NCBI RefSeq assembly: GCF_964228735.1 | Contig: NZ_CAXRBQ010000086.1 | Coordinates: 1-64,000 of the forward strand | DNA length: 64,000 nucleotides | Source of the DNA: Pontibacterium sp964228735 | GTDB lineage: Bacteria > Pseudomonadota > Gammaproteobacteria > Pseudomonadales > Balneatricaceae | Reading direction: 5' to 3' | Shown: piece after piece, positions 55,141-63,912 of the stretch | How the letters are laid out: every line of letters starts with the position of its first letter | How positions within the stretch are numbered: the stretch's first letter is position 1 | Made by a program: the position numbers and the translations under genes | Notes under the pieces: model-generated | The model's database searches: none | Seen by the model: the letters and a program-made list of their open reading frames with translations, nothing else | Told to the model about the DNA's origin: nothing

Positions 55141-56442
55141 TCATGTGCGCAGCGCCTCCACCGGTGTTACCCGTGCGGCCTTGATAGCAGGATAGATGCC
55201 GCTGGCCAGGGTGGTGAGAAAAATGATGAGGGTGAGTTGCCCGATGCGGGACCATGACAGCTCGGTATATACCACCGGATCGATAAAGGTGCCCATGATC
55301 TGAGTGCCTTCGTTCATCACCGCACTGAGGTCGATGCCGTTGTGGGCAAACCAGAGATGGGCCAGGCCGCCGATCAGCCAACCCGCCGCGACTGCCAGAA
55401 TGCTCAGCAACAGGGATTCACAGAACACCAGCAGCAACAGGTGAACGCGGCTCAGTCCCAACGCCCGCAGCAAACCGAACTCGCGGGTACGCTCAAGTAC
55501 ACTCATTAACACGGTGTTGATGATGCCAAACCCCACCATGATCAGGATCAGCATGAGGAAGATGTAGTTGCCCGCATCGTCCACCACGATGAACTGCACC
55601 AGCTGTGGCATCATCTCCTGCCAGTCCAGCACGACGGTATCTTCGTTGCTGACCGCTGTGGATAAACTGGTTTTCCACCGGGGCAGTTGGTCGGGATCGT
55701 CCAGAAAAATGGCAAAACGGGTTAGCGGTGTCCGGGCTGGATCGGCCCCTTCGCCGGTCAGGAAATGACGGGCAAAACCGAGGTTGCTCAGTATCAGGAA
55801 GTCATCCAGCTCGGCCATACCGGAATTGAAAATACCGCGTACCCGGCCCAGTTGCGCCTGGGAATCGCCGCCCTGTTTGCCTGCCATCAGCACTATTTTG
55901 CTGCCCACCCGGGCCTTGAGCTTGCTGGCCATGCCGCCGCCGATCAGGATGCCACGTTCATCCATGGGCTCAAGCCAGTCACCCTGTACCAGCCGCGGCT
56001 TTAGGATTGGGATGCGTTGGTCTGCCTGCATATCCATCCCCTGCAGGCTGGCGCCCACCGCATTGTGGGCAGTGCTGGCGAGTACCTGCAGGGCGATGCG
56101 TGGATCGACGCTGCCTGTGATCTTCAAGTTGGCGAGCTGTTGTGTAAGCGCTTTACCGTCGCCGAGGAATTTGTGGTTGGCAGGTGCAGCCAGGTAATCG
56201 GAAGGTTGCACCGTCAGGTGGCCCTCGCCCATGCGGATGGCGTTGCGGATCATCGAGTTATGGCTGCCGTCGCCCAGACCGATGGAGATTACCGCCAGCC
56301 CAAAGCCAACAGCGATGGAGCAAAGGGTAATCAGGGTGCGGCGGCGATGACGCCAAAGGTTGCGCCAGGCCAGTTGTAGCAAAAGTGTGAGGGCGATCCG
56401 TGCCTGCGGTGGTGGTGTCTGAGCTGAGGCCGAATGGTTCAT
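55141..56442 (-). CDS. FtsX-type ABC permease 1 of a Lol-like system
   Basis: A 433-aa permease with four transmembrane helices: one N-terminal, a large MacB-like periplasmic region (about 55-270), then three C-terminal helices with FGIINTVLMSVLERTREFGLLR-type sequence (in two parts: FGIINTVLMSVLE and RTREFGLLRALG). It overlaps the upstream permease gene by 4 nt (ATGA), which also supports the Met at 56442. It probably forms a heterodimer with that gene product. Confidence 0.92.
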   Translation of the reverse strand: MNHSASAQTPPPQARIALTLLLQLAWRNLWRHRRRTLITLCSIAVGFGLAVISIGLGDGSHNSMIRNAIRMGEGHLTVQPSDYLAAPANHKFLGDGKALTQQLANLKITGSVDPRIALQVLASTAHNAVGASLQGMDMQADQRIPILKPRLVQGDWLEPMDERGILIGGGMASKLKARVGSKIVLMAGKQGGDSQAQLGRVRGIFNSGMAELDDFLILSNLGFARHFLTGEGADPARTPLTRFAIFLDDPDQLPRWKTSLSTAVSNEDTVVLDWQEMMPQLVQFIVVDDAGNYIFLMLILIMVGFGIINTVLMSVLERTREFGLLRALGLSRVHLLLLVFCESLLLSILAVAAGWLIGGLAHLWFAHNGIDLSAVMNEGTQIMGTFIDPVVYTELSWSRIGQLTLIIFLTTLASGIYPAIKAARVTPVEALRT

Positions 56443-57746
56443 CGCATCACCTCGGCCGGTTTCAGGCGCACCATGCGCCAAGCGGGGATCAGTGCCGTCA
56501 GCAGGCTGATGACAAGCATCAACAGGCAGGCCTGCAGGATATGCTGGGGGAGCAGATACACCTCCATCACCGGCTCAAACACCATGCCCGCCCAGTCGTA
56601 GCCGTCGGGCATATAGTGGCTCAGATCGATACCCCGTTCTTCCAGATACTTCGTAATCAGGCTGCCCAGCAGGGAACCGACCAGGGCGGAGACCAGCGCC
56701 AGAAAGAAGGACTCCAGTAACACCATCAGCAGCAGAATGCGCCGTTGCATACCAATCGCCAGCAAGATGCCGAACTCGTGGGTGCGTTCATGCACCGCCA
56801 TCAACATGGTGTTCAGCATACCCATCGAGGCGAGGCTGATCACGATCAGGCCCACAAACAGCATCATCGACCGGCTCAGCTCCAGCATTTCGGCAACCGC
56901 AGGGTTCAGCTGGCGCCAGTTGCGGATGACCGGGTCGCCGCCCAGTGCATCCAGTGGCTGGTTGGTGCTGATCTGCTGCAGGCGCCCCTGCAGTGTGGTC
57001 TGTACCGGGGCCAGTTGGTTGGGATCGTCCAGCCGGATCGCCAGTTCGTGAAAGCCGTTGTCGAGGTACATCAGTGACTGAAAGGCTGCAATCGACATCA
57101 GGACGCCGCTACGGTCAAAGTTGGGTTCCAGTGGTTTCAGGATGGCCGCGATGCGGAACAGGGCATTGCCGATACTGCCGTCGGCGGCTTGGGTCACCAG
57201 GATCAACTCGCTGCCGATCGTCAGGCTCATGTTCCTGGCCAACTGGTGGCCGATCACCAGGTTAAAGCGAGGCAGACCGGAGCTGGTGGGTGTGGCGAGT
57301 GCCAGGTTCAATTCACCCTGACGAATATGGTCCAGGATTCGAGTGACCTGTGTTTCCCGCTGAGGATCAACCGCCTGGATCATCACCCCGGTGGAGCTGG
57401 CCTCCGAACTGGCGAGCCCCGCCGCGTAGAGGCGCGGGGCAAAGCGGAGTGTGGGAAAGCGCTGTTCCAGTTCACTAAGATAAGGCCAGGGCAGGGTGGC
57501 GTACAGGTCCCGGTCGTCGATAAACGCCTGGCGTTGCAGTTGCAGGTGACCGGTGGAGATCTCGGTAGCATGACGCTGCATCTGCCGATTCATCCCCTCC
57601 AGAAAACCGGCATAGAGAATGATCATCACTAGACCGCCTGCCAGGGCTGAGATGGTCAGCAGGCTGCGGATAGGGTTACGCCATAGATTGCGCCAGGCCA
57701 TAAAGAGCAGCATGGGCAGGTGGGCGCGGCGGGCTTGTTCCACCAT
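56439..57746 (-). CDS. FtsX-type ABC permease 2 of a Lol-like system
   Basis: A 435-aa permease with the same layout: N-terminal helix (about 20-40), periplasmic MacB-PCD-like domain and three C-terminal helices with the MGMLNTMLMAVHERTHEFGI segment (about 310-329). It pairs with the product of the overlapping downstream gene. The LolA-like gene lies 4 nt upstream of it. Such pairs extract lipids or lipoproteins from the inner membrane. Confidence 0.92.
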   Translation of the reverse strand: MVEQARRAHLPMLLFMAWRNLWRNPIRSLLTISALAGGLVMIILYAGFLEGMNRQMQRHATEISTGHLQLQRQAFIDDRDLYATLPWPYLSELEQRFPTLRFAPRLYAAGLASSEASSTGVMIQAVDPQRETQVTRILDHIRQGELNLALATPTSSGLPRFNLVIGHQLARNMSLTIGSELILVTQAADGSIGNALFRIAAILKPLEPNFDRSGVLMSIAAFQSLMYLDNGFHELAIRLDDPNQLAPVQTTLQGRLQQISTNQPLDALGGDPVIRNWRQLNPAVAEMLELSRSMMLFVGLIVISLASMGMLNTMLMAVHERTHEFGILLAIGMQRRILLLMVLLESFFLALVSALVGSLLGSLITKYLEERGIDLSHYMPDGYDWAGMVFEPVMEVYLLPQHILQACLLMLVISLLTALIPAWRMVRLKPAEVMR

Positions 57747-57750
57747 GGCG

Positions 57751-58542
57751 TTACCTGAGGCGCTGCAGGTTCTGCAGTGAGAAGAACGCCGGTTCCAGCG
57801 GCACGCCGAACTTGATGCTGTTGTAGGTGATCACCGTGGATTCGTTGGGTTTGTCTTCGGGCTGCAGGGTGAGGCGCATCGGGATCACTCGCTCATCCAG
57901 GGTCATAAACTGGTCAAAGGTCAGGGTGCGTACCAACAGGCCCTCTTCGTCAAAATAGAGCGCCTCCATGGGGGCGAGGCTGGACTGCTCGACCCGCATC
58001 ACCACCTTACCCCAGACCACCGGTGCGTTCTCTCGTGGGATGGAGGTGATCTCATAGATCATCAAGCCGTCGCGTTGGCCCTCGAAGCTGATGTGTGAAT
58101 CATAGTCGTCGGCGAAAGTGCTCTCGCGGATCAGGTCGTCGTTGGTGAAGTGGCTGCCCATCCAGGAGCCGGACATCATGCTGGAGGGGATCTTGGTCAC
58201 CCGGTTGATCTTGGGCAGGTAGTTCCAGATGTTGGCTTCCACCTTGAGGGTGGCGATACCCCGATCCTTGACCGGATTGCGGATCAGGACCAGTGAGTGT
58301 TCCTTGCCGTAGCTCCAGGCCTCCATGGTCATGGTGCGTTGATAGCGCTGGGTTTTGACCTGCATCTCCATCTCGGCCTGAGAAGTTTCGCCGCGCCAGA
58401 GCTTGTCGATGTGGTCGATCAGGGCGTTGATATCGGTGGCCCAGGACGTGGGGCTGATGAATATCAGAAACAGAAGCAACGTCATCCGTGGCACCCGACG
58501 GGGCCGGTAACTGGAACGGATCTCTGACCTTGGATAATCCAT
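57751..58542 (-). CDS. LolA-like outer-membrane lipoprotein-sorting protein
   Basis: A 263-aa periplasmic protein of the LolA-like family (Pfam PF17131 type). It has an N-terminal hydrophobic export signal (about residues 20-36; LLLFLIFISPTSWA), then the half-barrel domain with DIDKLWRGETSQAEM-like start, VEANIWNYLPKINRVTKIPS and FTNDDLIRES. A strong AGGGAGG site places the start at 58542. It begins the operon and may carry the lipid cargo across the periplasm to the barrel protein. Confidence 0.88.
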   Translation of the reverse strand: MDYPRSEIRSSYRPRRVPRMTLLLFLIFISPTSWATDINALIDHIDKLWRGETSQAEMEMQVKTQRYQRTMTMEAWSYGKEHSLVLIRNPVKDRGIATLKVEANIWNYLPKINRVTKIPSSMMSGSWMGSHFTNDDLIRESTFADDYDSHISFEGQRDGLMIYEITSIPRENAPVVWGKVVMRVEQSSLAPMEALYFDEEGLLVRTLTFDQFMTLDERVIPMRLTLQPEDKPNESTVITYNSIKFGVPLEPAFFSLQNLQRLR

Positions 58543-58700
58543 AGAACCTCCCTGGCGGTACGCAACTAAGTGTAGCAGCCGCATATGGGCGGCGTATTGT
58601 TCGGAAAATCCGATCTATCAGAGCCTATAAATCGTTTTGTGCCGTTGGGGCAGGCTCCCTAGACTCATCCCTATAGGGTGAAAGCAACGGGGTGTCGAGC

Positions 58701-59195
58701 ATGATAAAAGGCCACTCCATAATTCTGACAACGGTATTGCTGGCCGGGCTATGGTGGCTGTTGACGGGCGGTCAGCCTGAGTCCTGGTTGATTGGTATAC
58801 CAGCCATTTTCTTCGCCAGTTGGGTACTCTGGCTGATGCCGGCGGATCGAGGCCGTGCCATCTCCTTAATCGCAGTTTTGCGTTTTCTCCCGCTCTTTGT
58901 GTACGAATCTCTGCGTGGTGGTGTGGCTGTAGCGCGTCGGGTGTTGGTGCCGACAGTCAACGTTCGCGCTGAGATGGTGCGCTATCACACCTGTCTGCAA
59001 GGCACGACTGCGCGCGTGTTTTTTGTTATCTGCATCAACCTGTTACCCGGCACACTGGTCGCCGAGATGAGCGGTGCGAACTTGCGTATACATCTGCTCA
59101 ATGCCGATTCGGATGCGCTGGAGGAGGTGCGCACTCTGGAACAGATTGTCGCGCGTATCTTCCGCGAGACCTGCCGGGTCGAGAAGGTCTCATGA
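58701..59195 (+). CDS. mnhE: Mrp-type antiporter subunit E
   Basis: A 164-aa membrane subunit of the multi-subunit cation/proton antiporter. Two transmembrane helices near the N-terminus precede a cytoplasmic domain (about 75-164) with FVICINLLPGTLVAEM and the C-terminal HLLNADSDALEEVRTLEQI region. A GGGGTG site lies upstream of the ATG at 58701. Its stop overlaps the mnhF start (ATGA). It starts the operon divergently from the LolA-like operon. Confidence 0.93.
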   Translation: MIKGHSIILTTVLLAGLWWLLTGGQPESWLIGIPAIFFASWVLWLMPADRGRAISLIAVLRFLPLFVYESLRGGVAVARRVLVPTVNVRAEMVRYHTCLQGTTARVFFVICINLLPGTLVAEMSGANLRIHLLNADSDALEEVRTLEQIVARIFRETCRVEKVS

Positions 59196-59455
59196 GCATC
59201 TCAACGCTCGCCGTTCTGGCGCTGAATATCTTGCTGGCTGCCGTGATCATCGGACTGCTGAGGGCGTTTTGGGGCGCTTCGCTGGAAGATCGCATGCTGT
59301 CGGTGCTGCTGATCGGCACAGGTGGTGTCGCTATCACACTGCTGCTCTCATTTGCACTGGCGGCGCCAGCCTTACTGGACGTCGCGCTGGTCATGGCGTT
59401 GCTGGCAGCAGTCGCGGTGATCGCCCTGACCAAGGGGGATGCCAGTGATGATTGA
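59192..59455 (+). CDS. mnhF: Mrp-type antiporter subunit F
   Basis: An 87-aa subunit with three transmembrane helices. The loop GASLEDRMLSVLLIGTGG (about 28-45) carries the conserved Asp of this family. It overlaps both neighbours, so E, F and G are made together. Confidence 0.92.
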   Translation: MSISTLAVLALNILLAAVIIGLLRAFWGASLEDRMLSVLLIGTGGVAITLLLSFALAAPALLDVALVMALLAAVAVIALTKGDASDD

Positions 59456-59732
59456 GAGTATTGGCTGGGGCCTGGTGTTTGTTGGCATCGGCTTTATTGC
59501 TGCAGGTAGCGTAGGACTGGTGCGTTTGCCGGACCTCTATTGTCGTCTGCATGCGCTGACCAAAGCCGACAACCTCGGGCTGGGTTGTATCTGCAGCGGA
59601 CTGGCACTGCTGTTTGGGCAATGGATCATTGCCATCAAGTTGCTGCTGATCTGGTTACTGGTGCTGCTTACCAGTGCCGCTGTGGCCCACTTCATTGCCC
59701 GCCACGTGTTGGATAAGGAGCGGCGCAAATGA
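59448..59732 (+). CDS. mnhG: Mrp-type antiporter subunit G
   Basis: A 94-aa subunit with three transmembrane helices. The motif VGLVRLPDLYCRLHALTKAD (about 22-41) is the signature of MnhG/PhaG. The Met at 59448 has an AGGGGG site; an in-frame Met at 59439 is also possible. It overlaps the mnhF end and the next start. Confidence 0.93.
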   Translation: MIESIGWGLVFVGIGFIAAGSVGLVRLPDLYCRLHALTKADNLGLGCICSGLALLFGQWIIAIKLLLIWLLVLLTSAAVAHFIARHVLDKERRK

Positions 59733-60685
59733 ACATGCTGTTGTGGAATCTGTTCGATTGCGTGTTGGCTCTGCTGGCTCTTGTATTGGGCTGGCGTGTG
59801 GTCAGTAGCCACGATCTTAAGCGTGCTGTGGTGCTGTTTATCGCCTTTGGGTTGTTAATGTCGCTGATCTGGGCGCGTCTTGCGGCTCCCGATCTGGCGC
59901 TGGCTGAAGCGGCCATCGGGGCCGGTCTGACGGGTGCCTTACTGTTGTCAGCCCTGCGCCAGCAACCCGCCAGCAGTGAATCCCCGGTAAGGTCCTTGAT
60001 GGATGTGTACGGGTCCCTGGTGCTGGTTTTGGTGTTAGGGGGCGTGATGGCATGGGCGCTGTTTGCGGCGCCCGGTATGGTGCAGGGCAGTTCATCGAAT
60101 AATCCGATCTATCTGCAGCTTGAACAGAGCGGCGTCAGCAACCCGGTGACTGCAGTTCTCCTGAACTTCCGAGCGTATGACACCTTGCTGGAAATAGCGG
60201 TGCTGTTTTGTGTCGCCATTGGCGTGCTTGCTTTCGGTCGCGAACGTCAGCACGTGATGCCTGCAGGGCCCTTGCTCGGTGTTCTGATGCGCGTGCTGGT
60301 ACCGTTACTCGTGGTCATGTCGAGTTACCTGTTATGGGTCGGCGCCCATGCGCCCGGTGGCGCCTTTCAGGCGGGAGCTGTACTGGCTGCCGCTGGCATC
60401 CTGCTGCATCTGGGCGGGATGCCCACACTTGGGATGCCCGGTCCACTCAACCTGCGTTGGTTACTTATCGCCGGGCTCGCCTGCTTCCTGTTGGTGGGGC
60501 TGGCCACCATGCTGAACGGAGCGTCGTTCCTGACCTACCCACAGGCATGGACCAGCGTGTTGATTCTGTTGATTGAAACGGGGGCTGTGCTCAGCATCGC
60601 TGCCACCCTGGTCTTGGCGTACCGAGGCGGTGGGGCGCCGTTGGATCAACCTCAGGGGGAGGGCAGTCACGAGGAGCGCCTCTGA
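59729..60685 (+). CDS. Fused MbhD-like (DUF4040) and MnhB antiporter subunit
   Basis: A 318-aa membrane protein with two parts. The first 80 residues (LLALVLGWRVVSS, RLAAPDLALAEAAIGAGLTG) resemble the DUF4040/MbhD domain that ends MnhA in Mrp complexes. The rest (about 120-318; NFRAYDTLLEIAVLFCVAIG, APGGAFQAGAVLAAAGIL) is a MnhB domain with the GGxFQAG motif. So the end of MnhA appears fused to MnhB. It overlaps neighbours by 4 nt and 1 nt. Confidence 0.9.
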   Translation: MNMLLWNLFDCVLALLALVLGWRVVSSHDLKRAVVLFIAFGLLMSLIWARLAAPDLALAEAAIGAGLTGALLLSALRQQPASSESPVRSLMDVYGSLVLVLVLGGVMAWALFAAPGMVQGSSSNNPIYLQLEQSGVSNPVTAVLLNFRAYDTLLEIAVLFCVAIGVLAFGRERQHVMPAGPLLGVLMRVLVPLLVVMSSYLLWVGAHAPGGAFQAGAVLAAAGILLHLGGMPTLGMPGPLNLRWLLIAGLACFLLVGLATMLNGASFLTYPQAWTSVLILLIETGAVLSIAATLVLAYRGGGAPLDQPQGEGSHEERL

Positions 60686-60969
60686 TGTTATCCGCAACGT
60701 TGATTTACGGGCTCAGTGGACTGGGGCTTTTTGTGGTCGGCCTGTATGGCGCCCTGCGCCCCGAGAGCCTGTTAGCCCGTGTGCTGGCGGTGAACGTCAG
60801 CAGTGCCGGCGTTTTCCTGATGCTGGTCGCGTTGGCCTACCGTGGCAACGATCAATTGCCGGATCCACTGCCCCATGCCCTGGTGCTGACCGGTCTGGTG
60901 GTAGCGATCAGTGCTACCGCTCTGGCGTTGGTGCTTGAGCGCCGTTTGCGGGAGTGGGGCGATGACTAG
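60685..60969 (+). CDS. mnhC: Mrp-type antiporter subunit C (NuoK-like)
   Basis: A 94-aa NuoK-like subunit with three transmembrane helices. VNVSSAGVFLMLVALAY matches the second helix and LVLTGLVVAISATALALVLE the third with its conserved Thr-Gly. It overlaps the following subunit gene by 8 nt. Confidence 0.9.
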   Translation: MLSATLIYGLSGLGLFVVGLYGALRPESLLARVLAVNVSSAGVFLMLVALAYRGNDQLPDPLPHALVLTGLVVAISATALALVLERRLREWGDD

Positions 60970-62410
60970 TCTGCTCATCCTGCCGGTGGCGTTGCCACTG
61001 TTGATGTCTCTGCTGGCGCTGATCTGGCCCGCCCGGGTTAACCAGATCGGTGTTGCAACAGGTCTGCTGATTGTCCTTATCGGTAGCGCTATTGTCGCGC
61101 TTGTTGCCGGCAATGGGGTGCAGTCCCAGGTACTGGGTGGTTGGCAAGCGGGACTGGGGATAGCGCTGTATGCGGATGGTCTGACGGCCGTGATGCTGCT
61201 GATGAGTGCGTTGATCGGACTGGCGGCGAGCACCTTTGCCTGCCGTTACTTCGCAGGCAAGCCAACGCTGGTACAGTTCTGGCCGTTGTGGCTGCTGCTG
61301 CAAGCGGCCATCAGCGCACTGCTGTTGTCGGCCGACCTGTTTAACCTCTACGTGGCGCTGGAGCTGCTGGGACTGTCTGCAGTTGCCTTAACGGCGTTGG
61401 GCAGCGGTCGGGCAGCGCTTAAAGCTGCGGTGGATTATCTGTTGCTCGGTTTGGTGGGATCGCTGGTGTTTCTGGCCGCGGTTGTGCTGATCTATGCGCG
61501 TTACGGTACGCTCGATATGCTGTTGTTGGGGGCCATGCTGCAAGCCGAACCGATCACCTGGGTTGCGCTGGCGCTCTTTACCACGAGTTTGATGCTCAAG
61601 TGCGCGCTGTTCCCTCTGCACTTCTGGCTGCCTGCGGTGCATGCGAATGCACCGGCGCCTGTCAGTGCTGCGTTGTCCGCACTGGTGGTCAAAGTCGTTT
61701 TTTACCTGTTGCTCCGCCTCTGGGTTGACCTGTTTGCGCCGGTCATCACGCCGGCATTGGCCTCCGTGCTGGGCGTATTGGGTGCTGCAGCGATACTGTG
61801 GGGTTCGTTCTGCGCGATCCGGGCAGAGCGGCTCAAACTGCTGGCGGCCTACTCAACCATCGCCCAGTTGGGCTATCTGTTCCTCTTTTTCTCTCTGTTG
61901 GTGGTGATGCCTGAGGGTGCGCAACGTCAGTTGCTCTATGGCGCGCTGCTGTTGTTTGCCCTGACCCACGGTTTCGCCAAAAGCGCCCTGTTTCTGGCGG
62001 CAGGTGAGGTGCAGCAACGCCTGGGGCATGACCGGATTGCAGAGTTGGGCGGCTTTGCCCGGGCGTTGCCCACCACCCTGTTTGCAACGGCGTTGGCGGG
62101 GATCGCGCTGATTGGGTTGCCGCCCAGCGGCAGTTTCCTGGCCAAATGGCAGTTGATGGCGCAAGCCCTGAGTCTGGGGCATTGGTATGTGGTGCTGGTG
62201 GTGGCCCTGGGGTCGCTGCTGGCCTGTATCTATCTGTTCCGGTTATTGGGCTGTGCCTTTAGCCCCGGCCTTGATAAGGCGCCGCCGGTAGTGGAGCGCC
62301 GCGCGCAGCTGTCACCCGTGATGATGGCGCTGATCGCCACGATTGTGCTGGGCCTGGGCAGTCACCCGCTTTGGCAACTGTTGGCCGATGTCGGCGGGGG
62401 AGGTGTTTGA
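60962..62410 (+). CDS. NuoL/M-type antiporter subunit (Mrp D-like), first copy
   Basis: A 482-aa membrane subunit with about fourteen helices and the proton-channel pattern: LSADLFNLYVALELLGLSAV holds the key Glu in helix five, and LFPLHFWLPAVHANAPAPVS the Lys-side loop. AAYSTIAQLGYLF and KSALFLAAGE mark the second half. It is one of three such subunits in the operon, where most Mrp complexes have two (A and D). Start at 60962 chosen by the 8-nt overlap with mnhC. Confidence 0.92.
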   Translation: MTSLLILPVALPLLMSLLALIWPARVNQIGVATGLLIVLIGSAIVALVAGNGVQSQVLGGWQAGLGIALYADGLTAVMLLMSALIGLAASTFACRYFAGKPTLVQFWPLWLLLQAAISALLLSADLFNLYVALELLGLSAVALTALGSGRAALKAAVDYLLLGLVGSLVFLAAVVLIYARYGTLDMLLLGAMLQAEPITWVALALFTTSLMLKCALFPLHFWLPAVHANAPAPVSAALSALVVKVVFYLLLRLWVDLFAPVITPALASVLGVLGAAAILWGSFCAIRAERLKLLAAYSTIAQLGYLFLFFSLLVVMPEGAQRQLLYGALLLFALTHGFAKSALFLAAGEVQQRLGHDRIAELGGFARALPTTLFATALAGIALIGLPPSGSFLAKWQLMAQALSLGHWYVVLVVALGSLLACIYLFRLLGCAFSPGLDKAPPVVERRAQLSPVMMALIATIVLGLGSHPLWQLLADVGGGGV

Positions 62411-62412
62411 GC

Positions 62413-63912
62413 ATGATGCTGAATCAATGGTTACCGCTGCTGATCCTGGCCAGTTCGCTGGTGCCCGGGTTGTTGATCTTCTACCTGAGTGAACGCAGAT
62501 CCGGATTGAGAACCTGGCTGAATATGAGTGGCGCGGTGCTCAAACTGCTGCTGGTGGGTGTGATGATCTGGGGGGTATTCCATGAGCAGGTCTACGAATC
62601 CCGTTGGACCCTGGCGCCAGGTCTGGAGCTGGTGTTGCATGCCGACGCACTGAGTGTGTTGTTCGTCACCCTGTCGACGGTGTTGTGGTTGGTGACCACC
62701 GTGTATGCGATCGGATATCTGGAGCGCAGTCCCTGCCGTAGCCGCTTCTTCGGTTTCTTCTGTCTTTGCGTGACGGCAACGGTTGGGCTGGCGCTGGCGG
62801 GTAACTTGTTCACCTTCGTGCTGTTCTATGAAGCGCTCACGCTGGCGACATATCCCCTGGTGGCGCATAAGGGCACACCCGAGGCGGTGCGTGGTGCGCG
62901 CACCTATCTGGCCTATACCTTGGGCGGCGGTATGGTGTTGTTGGTTGGGACCATCTGGCTGCAAACGCTGGCGGGGCCACTCGAGTTCGCTCAGGGGGGG
63001 ATTCTGGAGAGCATCCCCGGGCTGGACCCGACCACGCTACGTTGGATCTTTCTGCTGCTGATTGTCGGGCTGGGCGTGAAGGCTGCGTTGGTGCCGCTTC
63101 ACGGTTGGCTGCCCCAGGCGATGGTTGCCCCGGCACCGGTCAGTGCGCTGTTGCACGCGGTGGCGGTGGTAAAAGCGGGCGCGTTTGGCATCGTGCGGGT
63201 GGTGTATGACGTCTATGGCATTGAGTTCTCCGCATCCCTTGGTCTGCTGGGGCCCTTGGGGGCGGCCGCTGCGTTGACCATCGTCTATGGATCGGTCCGG
63301 GCGTTGTCACAGGATAATCTGAAGACACGGCTGGCGTATTCAACCGTAAGCCAGGTGTCCTATATCGCGCTGGGGACGGCGATCCTCGGCCCGCTGGCGA
63401 CCGTGGGTGGACTGGTGCACCTGGTGCATCAGGGGCTGATGAAGATCACACTGTTCTTTGCCGCCGGTAACTACGCCGAAACGCTCGGCATCCATCGTGT
63501 CAGCGAGATGGACGGGGTCGGGCGACGGATGCCGGGCACCACCCTGGCGTTTACGGTGGGCGCGCTGGGAATGATCGGTGTGCCACCGGTGGCCGGGTTT
63601 ATCAGCAAGTGGTTCCTGGCTCTGGGGTCGGTGGAGGCCGGGGCCGCCGCTTGGGTGATCCCGGTGCTGATGATCAGCAGCCTGCTTAATGCACTCTATT
63701 TCCTGCCGATCCTCTACCGCGCCTGGTTCAAGCCGGCGCCTGAGGAGTGGCCTCTGGACAGCAGTGCAGCGGGGCCGCTGGAGACTGCCGGTGCGTTGCT
63801 CTGGCCGCCGGTGGCGACCGCAGTGCTGGCGTTGGCGGCGGGGCTGCTTGCTGCCGCGCCCTTTAGCCATCTGGAGTGGGTTCAGCTGATCGCCGCCCGG
63901 GAGTACCGATGA
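62413..63912 (+). CDS. NuoL/M-type antiporter subunit (Mrp D-like), second copy
   Basis: A 499-aa subunit of the same family: LFTFVLFYEALTLATYPLVA with the key Glu, LVPLHGWLPQAMVAPAPVSA and RLAYSTVSQVSYIALGTA. It differs clearly from the first copy. It begins 2 nt after that gene and overlaps the next by 4 nt. In the same operon such paralogues usually form separate proton or ion channels of one complex. Confidence 0.92.
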   Translation: MMLNQWLPLLILASSLVPGLLIFYLSERRSGLRTWLNMSGAVLKLLLVGVMIWGVFHEQVYESRWTLAPGLELVLHADALSVLFVTLSTVLWLVTTVYAIGYLERSPCRSRFFGFFCLCVTATVGLALAGNLFTFVLFYEALTLATYPLVAHKGTPEAVRGARTYLAYTLGGGMVLLVGTIWLQTLAGPLEFAQGGILESIPGLDPTTLRWIFLLLIVGLGVKAALVPLHGWLPQAMVAPAPVSALLHAVAVVKAGAFGIVRVVYDVYGIEFSASLGLLGPLGAAAALTIVYGSVRALSQDNLKTRLAYSTVSQVSYIALGTAILGPLATVGGLVHLVHQGLMKITLFFAAGNYAETLGIHRVSEMDGVGRRMPGTTLAFTVGALGMIGVPPVAGFISKWFLALGSVEAGAAAWVIPVLMISSLLNALYFLPILYRAWFKPAPEEWPLDSSAAGPLETAGALLWPPVATAVLALAAGLLAAAPFSHLEWVQLIAAREYR

